A DNA stretch of 64,000 nucleotides from Thioclava sp. ES.031 (GTDB lineage: Bacteria > Pseudomonadota > Alphaproteobacteria > Rhodobacterales > Rhodobacteraceae). Below are positions 7,982-16,823 of this stretch, piece by piece (within the stretch, counting starts at the first letter, position 1; every line of letters begins with the position of its first letter). The stretch covers positions 3,288,501-3,352,500 of the forward strand of contig NZ_PDJO01000001.1 in NCBI RefSeq assembly GCF_002563775.1. Direction: 5' to 3'. The position numbers were made by a program, and so were the translations under genes. The notes beneath the pieces were generated by a model. That model had not been told where the DNA came from, made no database searches, and was given only the letters and a program-made list of their open reading frames with translations.

Positions 7982-8452
7982 TCAGACCTTCCCGGTCGAG
8001 CCGAACCCGCCTACGCCCCGTGCGGTGTCGCCCAAGGCATCCGCGACCTCGAAGCGCGCCTGCACCACCGGGGCGACGATCGCCTGCGCGATGCGGGCAC
8101 CATGCTCGATCAGATAGGGCTCATGGCCGAGATTGATCAGCAGCACCCCCAGCGGCCCGCGATAATCGGCGTCGATCGTGCCGGGCGTGTTGGGCAGGCT
8201 GATCCCGTGTTTCAGCGCCAACCCCGAGCGCGGCCGGATCTGCATCTCGAACCCTTCGGGGATCTCGACGCGCAGCCCGGTCGGGATGATCGCGCGCTGC
8301 ATTGGTGCGAGCGTGATCCCGCGCGCGCGATCCTCTGCGGCAAGATTGGCGCGCAGATCGGCCCCGGCGGCGCCGTGGGTCTCATAGCGCGGCAGCGCGA
8401 TCTCGGGATCGGCCCAGTCCTCGCGCAGAACCTTGATGATCGGTGTGCTCAC
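7982..8452 (-). CDS. dut: Deoxyuridine 5'-triphosphate nucleotidohydrolase (dUTPase)
   Basis: 156 aa from a GTG start at 8452, preceded by GGCAGGAGAGAGAC; this gives the normal family length and N-terminus (STPIIKVLRED). All trimeric dUTPase motifs are visible: GAAGADLRA (motif 1), RPRSGLALKHGI (2), NTPGTIDADYRG (3), and the C-terminal Gly-rich arm RGVGGFGSTGK (5). It hydrolyses dUTP to dUMP, keeping uracil out of DNA and feeding dTMP synthesis. A family A repeat and coaBC lie upstream, an adjacency (dut-coaBC) common in bacteria. Confidence 0.96.
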   Translation of the reverse strand: MSTPIIKVLREDWADPEIALPRYETHGAAGADLRANLAAEDRARGITLAPMQRAIIPTGLRVEIPEGFEMQIRPRSGLALKHGISLPNTPGTIDADYRGPLGVLLINLGHEPYLIEHGARIAQAIVAPVVQARFEVADALGDTARGVGGFGSTGKV

Positions 8453-8491
8453 GTGTCTCTCTCCTGCCCGATGTCGCGCGGGCGTCAAATG

Positions 8492-8578
8492 CGGATGCCT
8501 CCGGCGGGGATATTTGGACCAAGCCGAAACAGGCGCGCTTCGTTTCGGCTTGGCATAAATATCCGCCGCGGAGCGTCC
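8492..8578. repeat. Dispersed palindromic intergenic repeat, family A, copy 2
   Basis: Outer GGGATATTT (8507-8515) and AAATATCC arms enclose CCAAGCCGAAAC / GTTTCGGCTTGG, a 12-bp perfect stem with a short loop. It fills the gap between coaBC and dut, both on the minus strand, and may act as a terminator or processing hairpin there. Confidence 0.75.
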
Positions 8579-8579
8579 C

Positions 8580-9788
8580 TCAGGCGCCAGCCGCGCCCAA
8601 GCTTTCTGCGATGCGCGCAGCCAACCGCCGCGCGACCTCTTGCTTGCCCATCCGGTCCCAGCTTTCCGCGCCGGTCTCGTCGATGATCGTCACCGCGTTC
8701 TCGGTCCCGCCCATGATCCCGGTCGCGGGGCTCACGTCATTGGCGACGATCCAGTCGCAGCCCTTGCGGGCGCGTTTGTCGGCCGCAAACCGCGCGACGT
8801 CATGGGTCTCGGCCGCGAAGCCCACCACGAGGCCCGGGCGCCCTTCGCCCATTTTCGAGACGGTGGCGAGGATGTCGGGGTTCTCGGCGAATTCGAGCGC
8901 GGGCGGTGCGCCGGTGCCGTCCTTCTTCATCTTCCGCTCGGCCGCGTTCGCCACGCGCCAATCGGCCACGGCGGCAGCGAAGATCGCCGCCTCGGCGGGC
9001 AGCGCGGTCTGCACTGCGTCCAGCATCTCGCGCGCGGTCTCGACCTTGACCACCCGCACGCCCGCAGGCGGCGCGACCGTCGCGGGGCCGGTGACGAAGG
9101 TGACATTAGCACCGAGGTCCCGCAGCGCGGCGGCAAGGGCCGTGCCCTGCGCGCCCGAGGAGCGGTTCGCGATATAGCGCACCGGGTCGATCGGCTCGTG
9201 GGTGGGCCCCGAAGTCACGAGGATATGGCGGCCCTTCAGCGGACCGTCCGACAGCGCGGTATCGATCGCAGCCAGGATCGCCTCGGGTTCGACCATCCGG
9301 CCCTCGCCGAACTCGCCACAGGCCATGTCGCCCTCGGTCGGGCCTGCGAAGATCACGCCATCGGATTTGAGCGTCGCGATATTGCGCTGCGTTGCGGGGT
9401 GCTCCCACATCCGCACATTCATCGCGGGCGCGATCAGCACGCGCTTGTCGGTGGCAAGCAACAGGGTCGAGGCGAGATCATTGGCCAGACCGTTCGCCAT
9501 CTTCGCCATCAGATCGGCGGTGGCGGCCACGACGACCACCAGATCGGCCGCGCGCGACAGCTGAATATGACCGATCTCGGATTCATGCGTCAGATCGAAG
9601 AGGTCGGAATGAACCGCCTCGCCCGCAAGCGAGGAGACGGTCAGCGGCGTCACGAACTCGGCCCCGGCCTTGGTCAGGACCGGGCTCACCGAGGCCCCCG
9701 CCCCGCGCAGCAGACGGATCAGCTCGGGCGCCTTGAAGGCCGCGATACCGCCGCCGATGATCAACAGGATGCGTTTGCCCGCAAGCAT
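8580..9788 (-). CDS. coaBC: Bifunctional phosphopantothenoylcysteine decarboxylase / phosphopantothenate-cysteine ligase
   Basis: 402 aa. The N-terminal half is the FMN-binding decarboxylase CoaC: GKRILLIIGGGIAAFKAPEL, the FMN/His region, and PAMNVRMWEHPATQRN with the family Asn. The C-terminal half is the CoaB ligase: LVTSGPTHEPIDPVRYIANRSSG, the CTP-binding region and a terminal KKDGTGAPPALEFAENPDIL segment. Together they convert 4'-phosphopantothenate and cysteine to 4'-phosphopantetheine in CoA synthesis, in the cytoplasm. The start has CACGGAGAGGC 6-7 bases upstream. It is the first enzyme of the coaBC-dut-thiF-like run on this strand. Confidence 0.96.
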   Translation of the reverse strand: MLAGKRILLIIGGGIAAFKAPELIRLLRGAGASVSPVLTKAGAEFVTPLTVSSLAGEAVHSDLFDLTHESEIGHIQLSRAADLVVVVAATADLMAKMANGLANDLASTLLLATDKRVLIAPAMNVRMWEHPATQRNIATLKSDGVIFAGPTEGDMACGEFGEGRMVEPEAILAAIDTALSDGPLKGRHILVTSGPTHEPIDPVRYIANRSSGAQGTALAAALRDLGANVTFVTGPATVAPPAGVRVVKVETAREMLDAVQTALPAEAAIFAAAVADWRVANAAERKMKKDGTGAPPALEFAENPDILATVSKMGEGRPGLVVGFAAETHDVARFAADKRARKGCDWIVANDVSPATGIMGGTENAVTIIDETGAESWDRMGKQEVARRLAARIAESLGAAGA

Positions 9789-9847
9789 TTGCCTCTCCGT
9801 GAAACTCTCTCAGATGGTCTAAGCGCCGGGGCGCATTGGCGCAAGGA

Positions 9848-10660
9848 TCACTTGAACGCGGCGCAGGGATCGGCGCGTTCGGTCGGCGGCGTAATGATCC
9901 AGTCGTCAAAGGGCTGCGCGCCGGGATCGGTGCCCGGCTCCGCCTCGATCTGACCGATCGCCACGACCTTCGCCTGCGGGTCCGCCTTGCGCAGAAGCGC
10001 GGGCACGGCGAGGTCGGTCTTCGCATGGCCTGACCCAGTGATGACCGCGACCGGCCCGCCGGTCTCCTTCAGCGCGTCGAGCGCCACCCGCGCAAACGCC
10101 GCATCGCGGAAGCGTTGCGCCGCGACCATGCCGGGCAGCAGATCGGGCGGCAATGCGTTGCAATGATCCTCTTGCGACTCCGCTTCCAGCTTGGCCTGCA
10201 GGTCTTCCGGATAGGCTTGATCGAGCCCGTAACGTGCCGCATTCGGCCCGAACACCTCCGGCAGCGGCTTGGTCATCGCGGCGCGTACGGTCTCGCGCGG
10301 CTGCGCGGCGCCATAGACTTTCGCATCGCCCAAAGCGGCGAAAATCGGATAATAGATCGCGAAATCGGGCCAGCCCGAATTGTCCCAGTCCAGCGCCTTT
10401 GCGAGCGCGCCTTCATCCTTCAAAAGCGCGGGCGTAATCTTCGCCGCCTGCTCGGGCGTCAATTGCTCGAACACCACGGCGGCGGGCTTCAGCGCCTTGA
10501 TCGCACGCGCCTGATTGAGGTGATGGGTCGGGTTGTCATGTATCTCTCCCAGAACGACAATATCGCCCGACAGCGTATCCAGCTGGGCGGGCGATATTTC
10601 CGCGCCAAAGGCGGGACCGGTCAGAGACAGCAGGCAGAGCGCGGCAAGAAACTTCCTCAT
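9848..10660 (-). CDS. ChaN/DUF399-type periplasmic protein (possible haem-binding)
   Basis: 270 aa with a clear Sec signal peptide (MRKFLAALCLLSLTGPAFGA). The mature part starts with VVLGEIHDNPTHHLNQ, the signature of the ChaN family (Tiki/TraB-like fold), and ends with a GPVAVITGSGHAKTDLAVP motif. ChaN of Campylobacter binds haem at a dimer interface; other members are uncharacterised. No lipobox Cys is seen, so it looks soluble periplasmic. Its ATG overlaps the rpoH stop by four bases (ATGA), implying translational coupling to the heat-shock sigma factor. That is a striking partnership. Confidence 0.75.
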   Translation of the reverse strand: MRKFLAALCLLSLTGPAFGAEISPAQLDTLSGDIVVLGEIHDNPTHHLNQARAIKALKPAAVVFEQLTPEQAAKITPALLKDEGALAKALDWDNSGWPDFAIYYPIFAALGDAKVYGAAQPRETVRAAMTKPLPEVFGPNAARYGLDQAYPEDLQAKLEAESQEDHCNALPPDLLPGMVAAQRFRDAAFARVALDALKETGGPVAVITGSGHAKTDLAVPALLRKADPQAKVVAIGQIEAEPGTDPGAQPFDDWIITPPTERADPCAAFK

Positions 10661-11535
10661 ACGAAGAAGCTTTGCACCTCGCCCTGATGGGTTTCAAGCG
10701 ATTTGCGCATCTTGCCGAAAGCCTGCGCTTCGAGCTGACGGATACGCTCTTTCGAAAGCCCCAACTCTTCACCGAGGCTTTCCAAAGTGCGCGGATCTTC
10801 GATCAGACGACGTTCGCGGACGATATAGGCTTCGCGGTCGGTCAGGCGGCCCATCGCCTCGCCCAGCCAGACTTTCATCGTCTGACCGTCATGGCTGTCG
10901 GCCACGGTTTCCTCGGGGCTCGCGCCGTCATCTTCCAGCGTATCGACCCATTCGCGGCCTTCGTCTTCGCTGGACTGCGTGGCGTTGAGCGAGAAGTCGG
11001 AGCCGGACAGGCGGCCTTCCATCATCTCGACATCCGAGAGCGGCACGCCGATCACTTCGGCCACGCGCTGACGCAGCTGCATTGCGTCGAGCTGCTCGCC
11101 CTCTTGCTGCGCTTCGCGGGTCAGCTGGGCTTGAACGCGGCGCATGTTGAAGAACAGCGCCTTTTGCGAAGAGGTGGACCCGGTGCGCACCATCGACCAG
11201 TTGCGCATCACGAATTCCTGGATCGAGGCTTTTATCCACCAGACAGCATAGGTCGAGAACCGCACGCCGCGTTCCGGGTCGAACTTGTCGGCGGCTTTCA
11301 TCAGACCGAGTGAGGCTTCCTGGATCAGATCGTTCATCGGGGCGCCGTAGCGGCGGAACTTCGAAGCCATCGAGATCGCTAGACGCATATAGGCTGTCAC
11401 AAGCCGATGCAGCGCCTGCTCGTCCCGATTGTCGCGCCACGCTCGCGCCAGTTCCGCTTCGGTTTCTGCATCCAGGAACTCTGCCCGCATTGCTTGGCGT
11501 GGCAGGGTTTCATCGGTCATACCATCGAGTGCCAT
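10657..11535 (-). CDS. rpoH: RNA polymerase sigma-32 family factor, RpoHII-like
   Basis: 292 aa. Region 2 is intact: LVTAYMRLAISMASKF, DLIQEASLGLMKAADKFDPE, FSTYAVWWIKASIQEF. The RpoH box appears as SSQKALFFNMRR, which resembles the RpoHII paralogue of Rhodobacter more than RpoHI. Region 4 ends with ERRLIEDPRTLESLGEELG and the helix-turn-helix LSKERIRQLEAQAFGKMRKSL. In this group RpoHII controls oxidative-stress (singlet oxygen) genes along with heat-shock genes. The start is preceded by GGGAGATTG. It overlaps the downstream ChaN-like gene by 4 bases. The paralogue assignment is an inference. Confidence 0.9.
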   Translation of the reverse strand: MALDGMTDETLPRQAMRAEFLDAETEAELARAWRDNRDEQALHRLVTAYMRLAISMASKFRRYGAPMNDLIQEASLGLMKAADKFDPERGVRFSTYAVWWIKASIQEFVMRNWSMVRTGSTSSQKALFFNMRRVQAQLTREAQQEGEQLDAMQLRQRVAEVIGVPLSDVEMMEGRLSGSDFSLNATQSSEDEGREWVDTLEDDGASPEETVADSHDGQTMKVWLGEAMGRLTDREAYIVRERRLIEDPRTLESLGEELGLSKERIRQLEAQAFGKMRKSLETHQGEVQSFFV

Positions 11536-12004
11536 TTACAATCTCCCTGGGGTGTCCAGCCCAAACCGGCGCAACTTTGCAGTGGCGGTTGCTTTGCCCA
11601 CCCAATGCGAATGACATGAATTGGTTCCTCACGGAAATGTTGAATTTTGCCTGAAACTTTGTGCGCAACGCGCACTTGACGAGGTTTTAAAGCGAAAAAC
11701 GAAATAAATTCATACCGCTATGCTGAAGGCATCACTCCTTCTTGAGCATCCCATATCATAAGCCTGCTCACGAACACTTGAGGGACTGTAACGCAACATC
11801 TTGATCTGCTGCGCGAAATTGAAGCCTGGGCTGTGCAGATATGCAGGAAACGCAGGTTTTCGCGAATATCTCGGCGGTCGGGTCGAGCGACGCACCCCCT
11901 GCTCGAGTCGCAGTTTTGAACCGCGCCTTGCCCGTCCCGCCGCCTGTTAACCATTCCTAAACCATGCCCGCGCTACCCCTCGACGAAGAGGCGCAGGAGA
12001 GCCG
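11536..12004. other. Intergenic region between divergent rpoH and comM
   Basis: About 470 bases, more A/T-rich than its surroundings around 11640-11830. It must hold promoters for rpoH (minus) and comM (plus). Two motifs stand out: GGAACC-N15-CATT on the minus strand (11628 down to 11604) and a CtrA-like box at 11947. I found no supported gene or terminator; a small RNA cannot be excluded. Confidence 0.5.
11947..11962 (+). promoter_or_regulatory. CtrA-like binding box upstream of comM
   Basis: TTAACCATTCCTAAAC: a perfect TTAA half-site, a 7-base gap, then TAAAC in place of TTAAC (one mismatch). It lies 43 bases before the comM start. CtrA boxes have the form TTAA-N7-TTAA, and in Rhodobacterales CtrA is tied to motility, gene transfer and competence genes. 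The match is by eye only. Confidence 0.45.
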
Positions 12005-13516
12005 ATGGTCAGCCAGAGCTACACGGTCGCGTTCGAGGGGGGCGAGGCCCGCCTCGTGGAGGTGCAATGCGCGCTCTCCGAAGGGATGCCCGGCTTCGCG
12101 GTCGTGGGTCTGCCCGACAAGGCGGTGTCCGAGGCGCGCGAGCGAGTGCGCGCGGCACTTGGTGCGCTGGGAATTGCACTGCCGATGCAGAAGATCACCG
12201 TGAACCTCTCGCCTGCCGATCTGCCGAAAGAGGGCTCGCATTTCGACCTGCCGATCGCACTGGCGCTGCTGGGCGCGATCGGGGTCGTGCCCCGCGACAG
12301 GATCGAGGCGCTGGTCGCCGTGGGGGAGCTGTCGCTCGACGGGCGGCTCCTGCCGGTCGCGGGTGCCCTGCCCGCCGCGATGGCGGCCGCCGCGCAGGAC
12401 AAGGGGCTGATCTGCCCGAAGGGCTCGGGCGCAGAGGCGGCCTGGGTCGGTGCGGCCGAGGTGACGGCCCCGGCGACGCTTGGCGCCGCGATCGACCATC
12501 TCAGCGGTCGCCTGCCGCTGGAGCCCGCGCTCCCGGGTCTCGTTCGCGACACGACGCACCCGCGCGACCTGCGTGATGTGAAGGGTCAGGAACGAGCCAA
12601 ACGCGCGCTGGAGATCGCCGCTGCCGGTCGCCACCACCTGATGATGATCGGCACGCCCGGCTCGGGTAAATCCATGCTGGCCGCGCGCCTGCCCTCGATC
12701 CTGCCCGAGATGCGCCCCGAGGAGATGCTGGAAACCTCGATGATCCAGTCGCTGTCGGGGCTGCTGGCCGAGGGCGGCATCTCGCGCACCCGACCCTTCC
12801 GCGAACCGCATCACACCGCCTCAATGGCCGCGATGATCGGCGGCGGGCGTGGCGCGCGGCCCGGCGAAGTCAGCCTCGCCCATAATGGCGTGCTGTTCAT
12901 GGACGAGTTTCCCGAATTCCCCCGCGCCGTGCTGGAGACCCTGCGCCAGCCGATCGAGACCGGCGAAGTCGTCGTCTCGCGCGCCAACGCCCATACCCGC
13001 TATCCCTGCCGCTTCCTGCTGATCGCGGCGGCGAACCCCTGCAAATGCGGATATCTCGGCGATGCAGAGCGCGCCTGCGCCCGCGCGCCCGGCTGCGGCG
13101 ACGATTATCTAGGGCGGATTTCGGGGCCTCTGATGGATCGGTTCGACCTGCGCATCGAAGTGCCGCCGGTGCGCTATGCCGATCTTGACCTGCCAGCCTC
13201 CGGCGACAGCTCCGCCGAGGTCGCGGCCCGCGTTGCGGCCGCGCGCGAGCGGCAGGCCCAGCGCTTCGCGGATCACCCCGCGATCCGCGTCAATGCCGAA
13301 GCCGAAGGACAGTTACTGGAAGACATCGCGACGCCGGATGCGCAGGGGCGCGATCTGCTGGCCCGGATGGCCGAGCGGGTCGGATTGTCGGCGCGCGGGT
13401 ACCACCGGGTTCTGCGGGTCGCGCGCACCATCGCCGATCTCGACCATGCCGAGCACGTGCGCCAGCCCCATATCGCCGAGGCGTTGAGCTATCGGCTCAG
13501 CGCGGTGGCAGGGTGA
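12005..13516 (+). CDS. comM: YifB/ComM family Mg-chelatase-like AAA+ ATPase
   Basis: 503 aa, full length for the family. The N-terminal ChlI-like domain (GMPGFAVVGLPDKAVSEARE) is followed by the AAA+ core with Walker A GTPGSGKSMLAARLP (about residue 218), Walker B VLFMDEFPEF, and sensor segments FLLIAAANPCKCGY. The C-terminal helical domain contains LSARGYHRVLRVARTIADL. ComM is a hexameric helicase that promotes branch migration during integration of DNA in natural transformation. The start has CAGGAGAGCCG. A CtrA-like box lies upstream. The 3' end overlaps the convergent hydrolase gene by 20 bases. Confidence 0.94.
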   Translation: MVSQSYTVAFEGGEARLVEVQCALSEGMPGFAVVGLPDKAVSEARERVRAALGALGIALPMQKITVNLSPADLPKEGSHFDLPIALALLGAIGVVPRDRIEALVAVGELSLDGRLLPVAGALPAAMAAAAQDKGLICPKGSGAEAAWVGAAEVTAPATLGAAIDHLSGRLPLEPALPGLVRDTTHPRDLRDVKGQERAKRALEIAAAGRHHLMMIGTPGSGKSMLAARLPSILPEMRPEEMLETSMIQSLSGLLAEGGISRTRPFREPHHTASMAAMIGGGRGARPGEVSLAHNGVLFMDEFPEFPRAVLETLRQPIETGEVVVSRANAHTRYPCRFLLIAAANPCKCGYLGDAERACARAPGCGDDYLGRISGPLMDRFDLRIEVPPVRYADLDLPASGDSSAEVAARVAAARERQAQRFADHPAIRVNAEAEGQLLEDIATPDAQGRDLLARMAERVGLSARGYHRVLRVARTIADLDHAEHVRQPHIAEALSYRLSAVAG

Positions 13517-14405
13517 GCATCCGGCGCGCCGCCGCAGCAGCATCCTCCAGCGCCGCGCGCGCCTCGGGCACCCGCCCGTCGAAGAAATGCCAGACATGCG
13601 GCGCATCGGGCCAGCTTTGCACCGTGACATCCGCGTCGAAGCTGCGCAGCCGCTCGGCCATACGCAGCGAGTCATCGCTGAGAATTTCCCCCATCGAATG
13701 CTGGATCAGCACCGGCGGCGGATCGGGGAACTCCGCGAAAAGCGGCGAGAAGCGCGGATCGGCCGCGTCGTGTCCGCGCAGAACCATCTCGCAGGTATCG
13801 CCAAGCCGTTCGACCGGCAGCATCGCATCTTTCGCGGCATTGACGCGGAGGCTCTCCCCCGAACAGGTCAGGTCCGTCCACGGGCAGAAGGTAATCGCCC
13901 CGGCAGGCGGCGTGCCGCGCTGGCACAGCACGCTCAGAAGCGCCAGTGTCAGACCGCCCCCCGCGCTGTCGCCCGCGATCACGATCGCGCTCGGGTCGTA
14001 ACCCATGTCCACCAGCGCATCGAAAGCTGCGGTCGCATCCTCGAGCGCCGCGCCCACCGGCGCCTCGGGCGCGAGGCGGTAATCCGGCACGACCACCTCG
14101 AGACCGCTCAGCTTCGCCAAACGCCCCGCGAGCCCGCGATACATCCACGGGGAGCCGGTGACGTAACCGCCGCCATGAAGATAGAGAATGATGCGCCCCA
14201 CCGAGGACCGCCCCGCGCGCAGCGACAGCGCATTGCGCCCGGCCAGCTTCGTCGGCAGACGGCAGAGCCCGGTCGGCTCGCGCACGACCCAACTGGCCAA
14301 TCTCTCCGTCGCGCGCCGCGTTTGCGCAGCCCCGTGGAACCGGCGCACCATCGGTTTCGCGATGCTGCGCAGCCAAAGATTGAGAAAGACCAGCCGGATC
14401 GACAT
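13497..14405 (-). CDS. Alpha/beta hydrolase of the hormone-sensitive lipase (HSL) type
   Basis: 302 aa. The HSL signatures are plain: the oxyanion motif LYLHGGGYVTGS (about residue 75) and the nucleophile elbow VIAGDSAGGGLTLAL. The acidic residue and catalytic His are probably in LIQHSMGEILSDDS and WPDAPHVWHFFDG. Such enzymes cleave short-chain acyl esters; the natural substrate is unknown. It starts 1-2 bases beyond the gshB stop, so it looks co-transcribed with glutathione synthetase. Confidence 0.88.
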   Translation of the reverse strand: MSIRLVFLNLWLRSIAKPMVRRFHGAAQTRRATERLASWVVREPTGLCRLPTKLAGRNALSLRAGRSSVGRIILYLHGGGYVTGSPWMYRGLAGRLAKLSGLEVVVPDYRLAPEAPVGAALEDATAAFDALVDMGYDPSAIVIAGDSAGGGLTLALLSVLCQRGTPPAGAITFCPWTDLTCSGESLRVNAAKDAMLPVERLGDTCEMVLRGHDAADPRFSPLFAEFPDPPPVLIQHSMGEILSDDSLRMAERLRSFDADVTVQSWPDAPHVWHFFDGRVPEARAALEDAAAAARRMLTLPPR

Positions 14406-14406
14406 A

Positions 14407-15348
14407 TCAGCTCCGTTTCGCTTCGATCGCCTCCCAGATGCGGGCGGTGATATTCACGCCGTCGAAACGCTCAAGCTCCTGAATGCCCGTCGGCGAGGTG
14501 ACGTTAATCTCGGTCAGCCAGTCGCCGATCACGTCGATGCCGACGAAGATCTGCCCCTTCTCACGCAGATACGGGCCGATCCGCTCGCAGATTTCGCGGT
14601 CGCGCGCGGTCAGCTCGACTTTCTCGGGCCGTCCGCCGACATGCATGTTCGACCGCGTCTCGCCCGCCGCCGGCACCCGGTTGATCGCGCCCACCGGCTC
14701 GCCATCGACGAGAATGATCCGCTTGTCGCCCTTCGAAACGGCGGGCAGGAACTTCTGCGCAATGAGAGGCTCGTTGTTGATGCCGATGAACAGCTCGTGC
14801 AGCGACGACAGGTTGCGATCGTTCGGATCGAGCCGGAAGACCCCCGCCCCGCCATTGCCGTAGAGCGGCTTGAGAATGATATCGCCATGCTCCGCCTTGA
14901 AAGCCCGAATGGCCTCCAGATCGCGCGCGATCAGTGTCGGCGGCGTCAGGTCAGGGAAATCCAGAACGAGAAGCTTCTCGGGCGAGTTGCGGACCCAGAA
15001 AGGATCGTTGACGACCAGCGTCTCGGGATGGATCCGCTCCAGCAGATGGGTCGTCGTGATATAGCCCATATCGAAGGGCGGGTCCTGCCGCAGCCAAACC
15101 ACATCCCAGTCGCCCAGATCGACCTCGGTCTCTTCGCCCAGCGTGAAGTGGTTGCCCTTCTCACGCCGCACCACCAGAGGCCAGCCACGCGCATAGACGT
15201 GCCCCTCGCGGTAGATCAGGCGATCCGGCGTGTAGTAGAATAGCTCGTGCCCACGCGCCTGCGCCTCTTCGGCGATCCTAAACGTGCTGTCAGCCTCGAT
15301 ATTGACCGCTTCGATCGGATCCATCTGGATCGCAACTTTCAATCCCAT
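14407..15348 (-). CDS. gshB: Glutathione synthetase
   Basis: 313 aa from the ATG at 15348 ([13 protein letters not shown]), chosen because AGAGGGGGCG lies just upstream and because this matches the family N-terminus; an ATG eight codons earlier is less likely. ATP-grasp motifs are visible: [42 protein letters not shown], and the metal-binding end [19 protein letters not shown]. It joins gamma-glutamylcysteine and glycine. It is followed directly by an esterase gene; yraN and rsmI lie upstream on the same strand, an order common in alphaproteobacteria. Confidence 0.96.
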   Translation of the reverse strand: MGLKVAIQMDPIEAVNIEADSTFRIAEEAQARGHELFYYTPDRLIYREGHVYARGWPLVVRREKGNHFTLGEETEVDLGDWDVVWLRQDPPFDMGYITTTHLLERIHPETLVVNDPFWVRNSPEKLLVLDFPDLTPPTLIARDLEAIRAFKAEHGDIILKPLYGNGGAGVFRLDPNDRNLSSLHELFIGINNEPLIAQKFLPAVSKGDKRIILVDGEPVGAINRVPAAGETRSNMHVGGRPEKVELTARDREICERIGPYLREKGQIFVGIDVIGDWLTEINVTSPTGIQELERFDGVNITARIWEAIEAKRS

Positions 15349-15421
15349 CCGCGCCCCCTCTTTAGACTGCAATCTTGATGCAATGTGGCGCGTCTGGATG
15401 CAACCTCAACCCACGGGCCGG

Positions 15422-15787
15422 TCACATTCCGAAATAGGCGTTCTCCAGGACCTTGATCTCCCCGATCTCATTGACCAATGCGAGATCGAACCGGACCTTG
15501 CGATTGCAGTTTGCCGGAGCGGGATGGCGCATCAGATATTCTTCGACCGAAATGCATATCCGGCGCATCTGACGCTGCGAGAGACGTTCCGCGGCGCGGG
15601 CATGGCTGCGCGATTTCTTCACCTCGACGAAGATTAGGGTGTCGCCCTCCCGTGCGATCAGATCGATCTCGCCGCCATATTTGCCCCGCCAGCGATGTTC
15701 CGAGACCGCGCGCCCTGCCCGCTCGTAATGCAGCATCACCTGCTCTTCGGCGGCGAGACCCGAATGATACGACAGCGATCCACTCAT
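15422..15787 (-). CDS. yraN: YraN/UPF0102 family endonuclease-fold protein
   Basis: 121 aa. It has the restriction-endonuclease-like core of UPF0102: GLAAEEQVMLHYERAG, then RGKYGGEIDLIARE and TLIFVEVKKSRS (the E...D...ExK signature). Function is unknown, although a Holliday-junction-resolvase-like fold is established. Its ATG overlaps the rsmI stop by four bases, so it is translated together with rsmI. The rsmI-yraN pair beside an LpoA/LppC-type gene is a conserved neighbourhood also seen in enterobacteria. Confidence 0.92.
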   Translation of the reverse strand: MSGSLSYHSGLAAEEQVMLHYERAGRAVSEHRWRGKYGGEIDLIAREGDTLIFVEVKKSRSHARAAERLSQRQMRRICISVEEYLMRHPAPANCNRKVRFDLALVNEIGEIKVLENAYFGM

Positions 15788-16701
15788 CTCTTTTTCTCCA
15801 TGGCCAGAGCGGCCTGATAGACCTTGCGACGCGGCAACCCGGTCGCGCCTGCGACGGCATCGACCGCATCGCGAAGCGACTCCCGATCAAGCGCGGCGCT
15901 CAACCGCCGCTCCAGCTCCGCGTCGTCGATCTCGACCGCGTGCGGCCTGTCGACGACGACGACGATCTCGCCCTTGATCGGCGCCTCGGCCACGCTCTCC
16001 GCAAGCTCTTCCAGCGTTCCCCGGCGGACCTCTTCGAAGCGTTTCGTCAACTCCCGGCACAGCGCCGCTTGTCTCTCTTTTCCCAGACTATGGGCCGCGT
16101 CAGCTAACATTTCCCTAACGCGTTTGGGGCTTTCATAGAAAACCAGCGTCGCCGGAATTTCCTTGAACTCCGCGAGCCAGTTTCGCCGCGCCCCTTTACT
16201 GTTTGGCGCGAACCCCGCGAAGAGGAAGCGATCCGTCGGCAGGCCCGACAGGGTCAGCGCCGTCAGCACTGCCGAGGGGCCCGGCGCGCTATAGAGCGGC
16301 AGCCCAGCCTCGATCACCGCGCGGCCGAGCTGATAGCCCGGATCGGCGACCAGTGGCGTACCTGCCTCGGAGGCGTAGACCACCGACTTCCCCGCCTCCA
16401 AGGCTGCGAGGATTTTCGGGCGCATCGCGGCGCCGTTATGGTCGTGATAGGCGAGCACCTGACGCCCGTTCAGCGGCACGCCGTGGATCTCCATCAGGTG
16501 CCGCAGGCTGCGCGTATCCTCGGCCGCCAGAACGTCGGCTGCGCGCAGCATGTCGAGGGCGCGCAGGGTGATGTCGCGGGCGGCTCCGATGGGTGTGGCA
16601 ATGAAATGAAGCCCCGGGCTCAACGGCGCCGGAGCGCCCTTGGTTCCCTTATTTTCCGTGTTTGCATCAGATACAACACCCTCGCCCATCGCCCGCCTCA
16701 T
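15784..16701 (-). CDS. rsmI: 16S rRNA (cytidine(1402)-2'-O)-methyltransferase
   Basis: About 305 aa. It opens with the tetrapyrrole-methylase-fold motif LHFIATPIGAARDITLRALD, followed by VLAAEDTRSLRHLMEIHG, SEAGTPLVADPGYQLGRAVIEAG, YSAPGPSAVLTALTLSGL, and FYESPKRVREML, all RsmI signatures. It methylates C1402 of 16S rRNA in the decoding centre. The start is uncertain: ATG codons at 16701 and 16689 (and GTG at 16704) all lack a strong ribosome binding site. It is divergent from the LppC-like gene and overlaps yraN by 4 bases. Confidence 0.93.
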   Translation of the reverse strand: MRRAMGEGVVSDANTENKGTKGAPAPLSPGLHFIATPIGAARDITLRALDMLRAADVLAAEDTRSLRHLMEIHGVPLNGRQVLAYHDHNGAAMRPKILAALEAGKSVVYASEAGTPLVADPGYQLGRAVIEAGLPLYSAPGPSAVLTALTLSGLPTDRFLFAGFAPNSKGARRNWLAEFKEIPATLVFYESPKRVREMLADAAHSLGKERQAALCRELTKRFEEVRRGTLEELAESVAEAPIKGEIVVVVDRPHAVEIDDAELERRLSAALDRESLRDAVDAVAGATGLPRRKVYQAALAMEKKR

Positions 16702-16823
16702 CACTTGTGTGGAACGTTTACTTCACGCCTGCTTGTGCGTAGTCTCAGCCGCGTCATTTCCTCGCGGTTCGCAGGCGTTGCTTCAGTGCCCGGACCGGAC
16801 GCCAACGCCCAAAAGGACGTATC

